A stretch of 8,976 nt of DNA from Phycisphaerales bacterium (lineage in GTDB: Bacteria > Planctomycetota > Phycisphaerae > SM23-33): assembly GCA_003153915.1 (NCBI GenBank), contig PMBX01000252.1:24045-33020 (forward strand), read 5' to 3'. Position 1 is the stretch's first letter; each line of letters opens with the position of its first letter. The notes beneath the pieces were generated by a model, which searched no databases, was not told the origin of the DNA, and saw only the letters and a list, made by a program, of their open reading frames with translations. The position numbers were made by a program, and so were the translations under genes. Below are positions 7,228-8,976 of the stretch, piece by piece.

Positions 7228-8976
7228 TTAGAGCTTCAGGAGGGCGACATCGTAGCGGGCCAGTCGCAGCGTCTTAGCCGTGCGTGTCCCGCGGAGAAGA
7301 TCGACCTTGCCGGGGGGGACATGGACGATCTTGGTTTCCTCGGTGTGGTTCATCACAAAAAGCAGTTTGCCTCCGCGGCCTTGGCGCAGGCTGACTTCCA
7401 CCCCCGCGGGGGGCTTGACGACGGGGCGGACGCGCCCGGTCTGGAGAAGGCAGGCGATCAAGGCGTCGTAGAATTCCTCCTGCCGGATGACGGTCCCGAG
7501 GTAGAAGCCCGTTCCCTTGCCATAGCGGTAACGGGTCGCGGCGGCGAAATCCTTCAAGTGCCATGGTTGGTAGACCGCCAGCCTCTGTGCGCCGCGAGGT
7601 TTGACCCAATCGCAACAGCGAGTGGCCGTGAAGTCTCCGACGATGTCCCCGACGCCACTGACTGCGTATTCCGCTCCGTCGGGCACCGCTTCGTATTCCT
7701 CGATTACGACGCCCAGGGCCTTCGACAGCAAGCCGGGCAGCGTGCGTGCGTGGCAAAGGCTGTTTTCGTCCTTTACGCCCGTGCGGCAGTCGGCCAACAG
7801 CACCCCTCCGCCGAAAACAAACGAGCAAAGTTGCTTGGCCAGATCGTCGGGAAGAATGAACAGGTCGGGGGCAATGACGATCCGATAGCCCGCCAGATTC
7901 CCACCGGGCTTGACCATGTCCACATTAACCCCCGCGCGGAACAGCGCCCGGTAATAGCGCAGGATCGCCTCATAATAGTGATGGCCCGCGTAGCCGGGCT
8001 GACTGGTCAGCGCCCAGTGGCTTTCGTAATCGTAGATCATGGCCACCGGCGCATGGACCGTCGTGCCCTCCACGTGGCGGGCGAGCTTTTTGAACTCCGC
8101 GCCGACTCGCGCGGCCTCGCGGTAGCGGCGAAGCGGTTTTCCGTCGTGGCCAAGCAATCCGTGCCAGTATTGCTCCCGGCCTGCCGTGCAGGTCCGCCAG
8201 CGGAACCACAGTTGCGCGTCGGCTCCGTGGGCCATTTGCTGCCAGGCCACCAGGCGAATCTCACCGGGTCGTGGGTTGCGATTGAAGCAGCCCCAGCCGC
8301 TGGCCCCGGCGGTCTGTTCCATGATCCAGAAGTTCCTGCGCTTCAGGCCCCGCATCAGGTCGGCCGCCGCGGCGGAGTTGTATAGGATTCCGGGTGGTCC
8401 GCCAATGGGGTAATTGTCCCAACTGACGAAGTCTAAGTCCTCGGCCAGGTCGTAATAATTCAGTTCGCTGTAAAGCCCCATGAAGTTGTGCGTGATGAAA
8501 TGGCGCGGGCAACATTCCCGAAGTATCCGGACCTGCTCGCCCTGGAAACGGACGTTCAGCCAGGAACCGTAACGTCGCCAGTCCAGGTAAAGGCTCGGAT
8601 TAGCGCCGTCCGGGTCGATCGGCAGCGGGATCTCACACCATTGGCCGAAGCGTTGGCCCCAAAAATGCGTCCCCCAGGCGGCGTTGAGTTTCTCCAGCGT
8701 CTTGTACTTGTTCACCAGCCAGTCATGGAAACCCTCTCGGCAGGTGTCACAGTAACAGACCGGGTCCCCGAACTCGTTGTCGCTCTGCCAACCGATTACA
8801 TTGGGCGCGGCGGCGAAGTGCTCGGCCATCGCGCGGGTGATCCGTTGCGAGAGCAGCCGGTAGGTGGGGGAGCTGAAACAGTTGTTCTTGCGGACGCCCC
8901 ATTCGATTCGCTGTCCGTTCTTTTGCGTGGCGAGGCAGTCGGGATATTTCCGCGCCACCCAGGCGGGCATGACGGC
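7228..8976 (-). CDS. GH42 beta-galactosidase, N-terminus beyond the window
   Basis: Retaining beta-galactosidase cleaving terminal beta-galactosides. The window encodes about 582 C-terminal residues; numbering here starts at the ATG at 8970. Family landmarks are the acid/base region GWQSDNEFGDP (E66), the likely nucleophile in FWIMEQTAG (E218), and THNFMGLY (160-167). Four cysteines (C31, and C72, C74, C77 in VCYCDTC) match the GH42 zinc site. After the TIM barrel, PVAMIYDYESHW (308-319) opens the flavodoxin-like trimerisation domain. The protein ends with a small beta domain closing on RYDVALLKL. The ATG at 8970 is internal: the frame stays open to the edge, and GH42 proteins usually have roughly 70-80 more residues (the start of the TIM barrel) before PAW. 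The stop is TAA (7230-7228). Because the N-terminus is off the window, secretion cannot be judged. It lies 58 bp upstream of ffh on the same strand and may feed galactose into the cell's sugar pathways. Confidence 0.92.
   Translation of the reverse strand, partial: AVMPAWVARKYPDCLATQKNGQRIEWGVRKNNCFSSPTYRLLSQRITRAMAEHFAAAPNVIGWQSDNEFGDPVCYCDTCREGFHDWLVNKYKTLEKLNAAWGTHFWGQRFGQWCEIPLPIDPDGANPSLYLDWRRYGSWLNVRFQGEQVRILRECCPRHFITHNFMGLYSELNYYDLAEDLDFVSWDNYPIGGPPGILYNSAAAADLMRGLKRRNFWIMEQTAGASGWGCFNRNPRPGEIRLVAWQQMAHGADAQLWFRWRTCTAGREQYWHGLLGHDGKPLRRYREAARVGAEFKKLARHVEGTTVHAPVAMIYDYESHWALTSQPGYAGHHYYEAILRYYRALFRAGVNVDMVKPGGNLAGYRIVIAPDLFILPDDLAKQLCSFVFGGGVLLADCRTGVKDENSLCHARTLPGLLSKALGVVIEEYEAVPDGAEYAVSGVGDIVGDFTATRCCDWVKPRGAQRLAVYQPWHLKDFAAATRYRYGKGTGFYLGTVIRQEEFYDALIACLLQTGRVRPVVKPPAGVEVSLRQGRGGKLLFVMNHTEETKIVHVPPGKVDLLRGTRTAKTLRLARYDVALLKL

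Noticed and set aside
5059..7277. Two long plus-strand open frames (5059-6522 and 5790-7277) opposite ffh and the start of the glycosidase
   Set aside because: They mirror the minus-strand codons. The His/Leu/Asp-rich translation is typical of an antisense shadow, and ffh is unmistakable on the other strand.
7321..8385. 354-codon plus-strand frame opposite the GH42 gene
   Set aside because: No motif and no RBS support; the GH42 reading is clear on the minus strand.

Overview
This is a high-GC bacterial chromosomal window with five protein genes, two of them cut by the window edges. The gene mix resembles a planctomycete or other PVC-type polysaccharide degrader: a Gfo/Idh/MocA oxidoreductase with a cysteine cluster, a very large six-hairpin-type glycosidase and a GH42 beta-galactosidase, all scattered among housekeeping genes. 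The taxonomic guess is inferred from gene content and style, not from a marker phylogeny. No tRNA, rRNA, CRISPR array, transposase or phage gene was seen.

Plus strand, left half: the 3' part of a dGTPase-like HD-domain triphosphohydrolase (1-926) is followed by a 172-bp gap. This gap holds a structured hairpin element (962-1027), a possible -10 box, and two copies of an 11-bp palindromic site just upstream of the Gfo/Idh/MocA oxidoreductase (1099-2352). The second palindrome touches the ribosome binding site, which suggests a dedicated repressor for this gene.

Convergent junction (2353-2490): two GC-rich hairpins separate the oxidoreductase from the minus-strand genes. Their cores are inverted copies of each other, so each converging transcript meets the same hairpin sequence first. 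A 12-bp tandem repeat lies between them.

Minus strand, right half, in transcription order: a GH42 beta-galactosidase (8976-7228, 5' end beyond the window), ffh encoding the SRP54 signal-recognition GTPase (7169-5736), and a 1066-residue putative six-hairpin glycosidase (5691-2491). Spacings are only 58 and 44 bp, so co-transcription is possible. However, a perfect 12-bp palindrome between ffh and the large glycosidase may mark separate control.

The oxidoreductase, the large glycosidase and the beta-galactosidase could together serve catabolism of a galactose-containing or otherwise modified glycan. That is inference from proximity. No clearly new multi-gene system is evident. The most unusual points are the control-site architecture upstream of the oxidoreductase, the mirrored hairpins at the convergent junction, the unassigned large glycosidase, and the placement of ffh between two carbohydrate-active genes.
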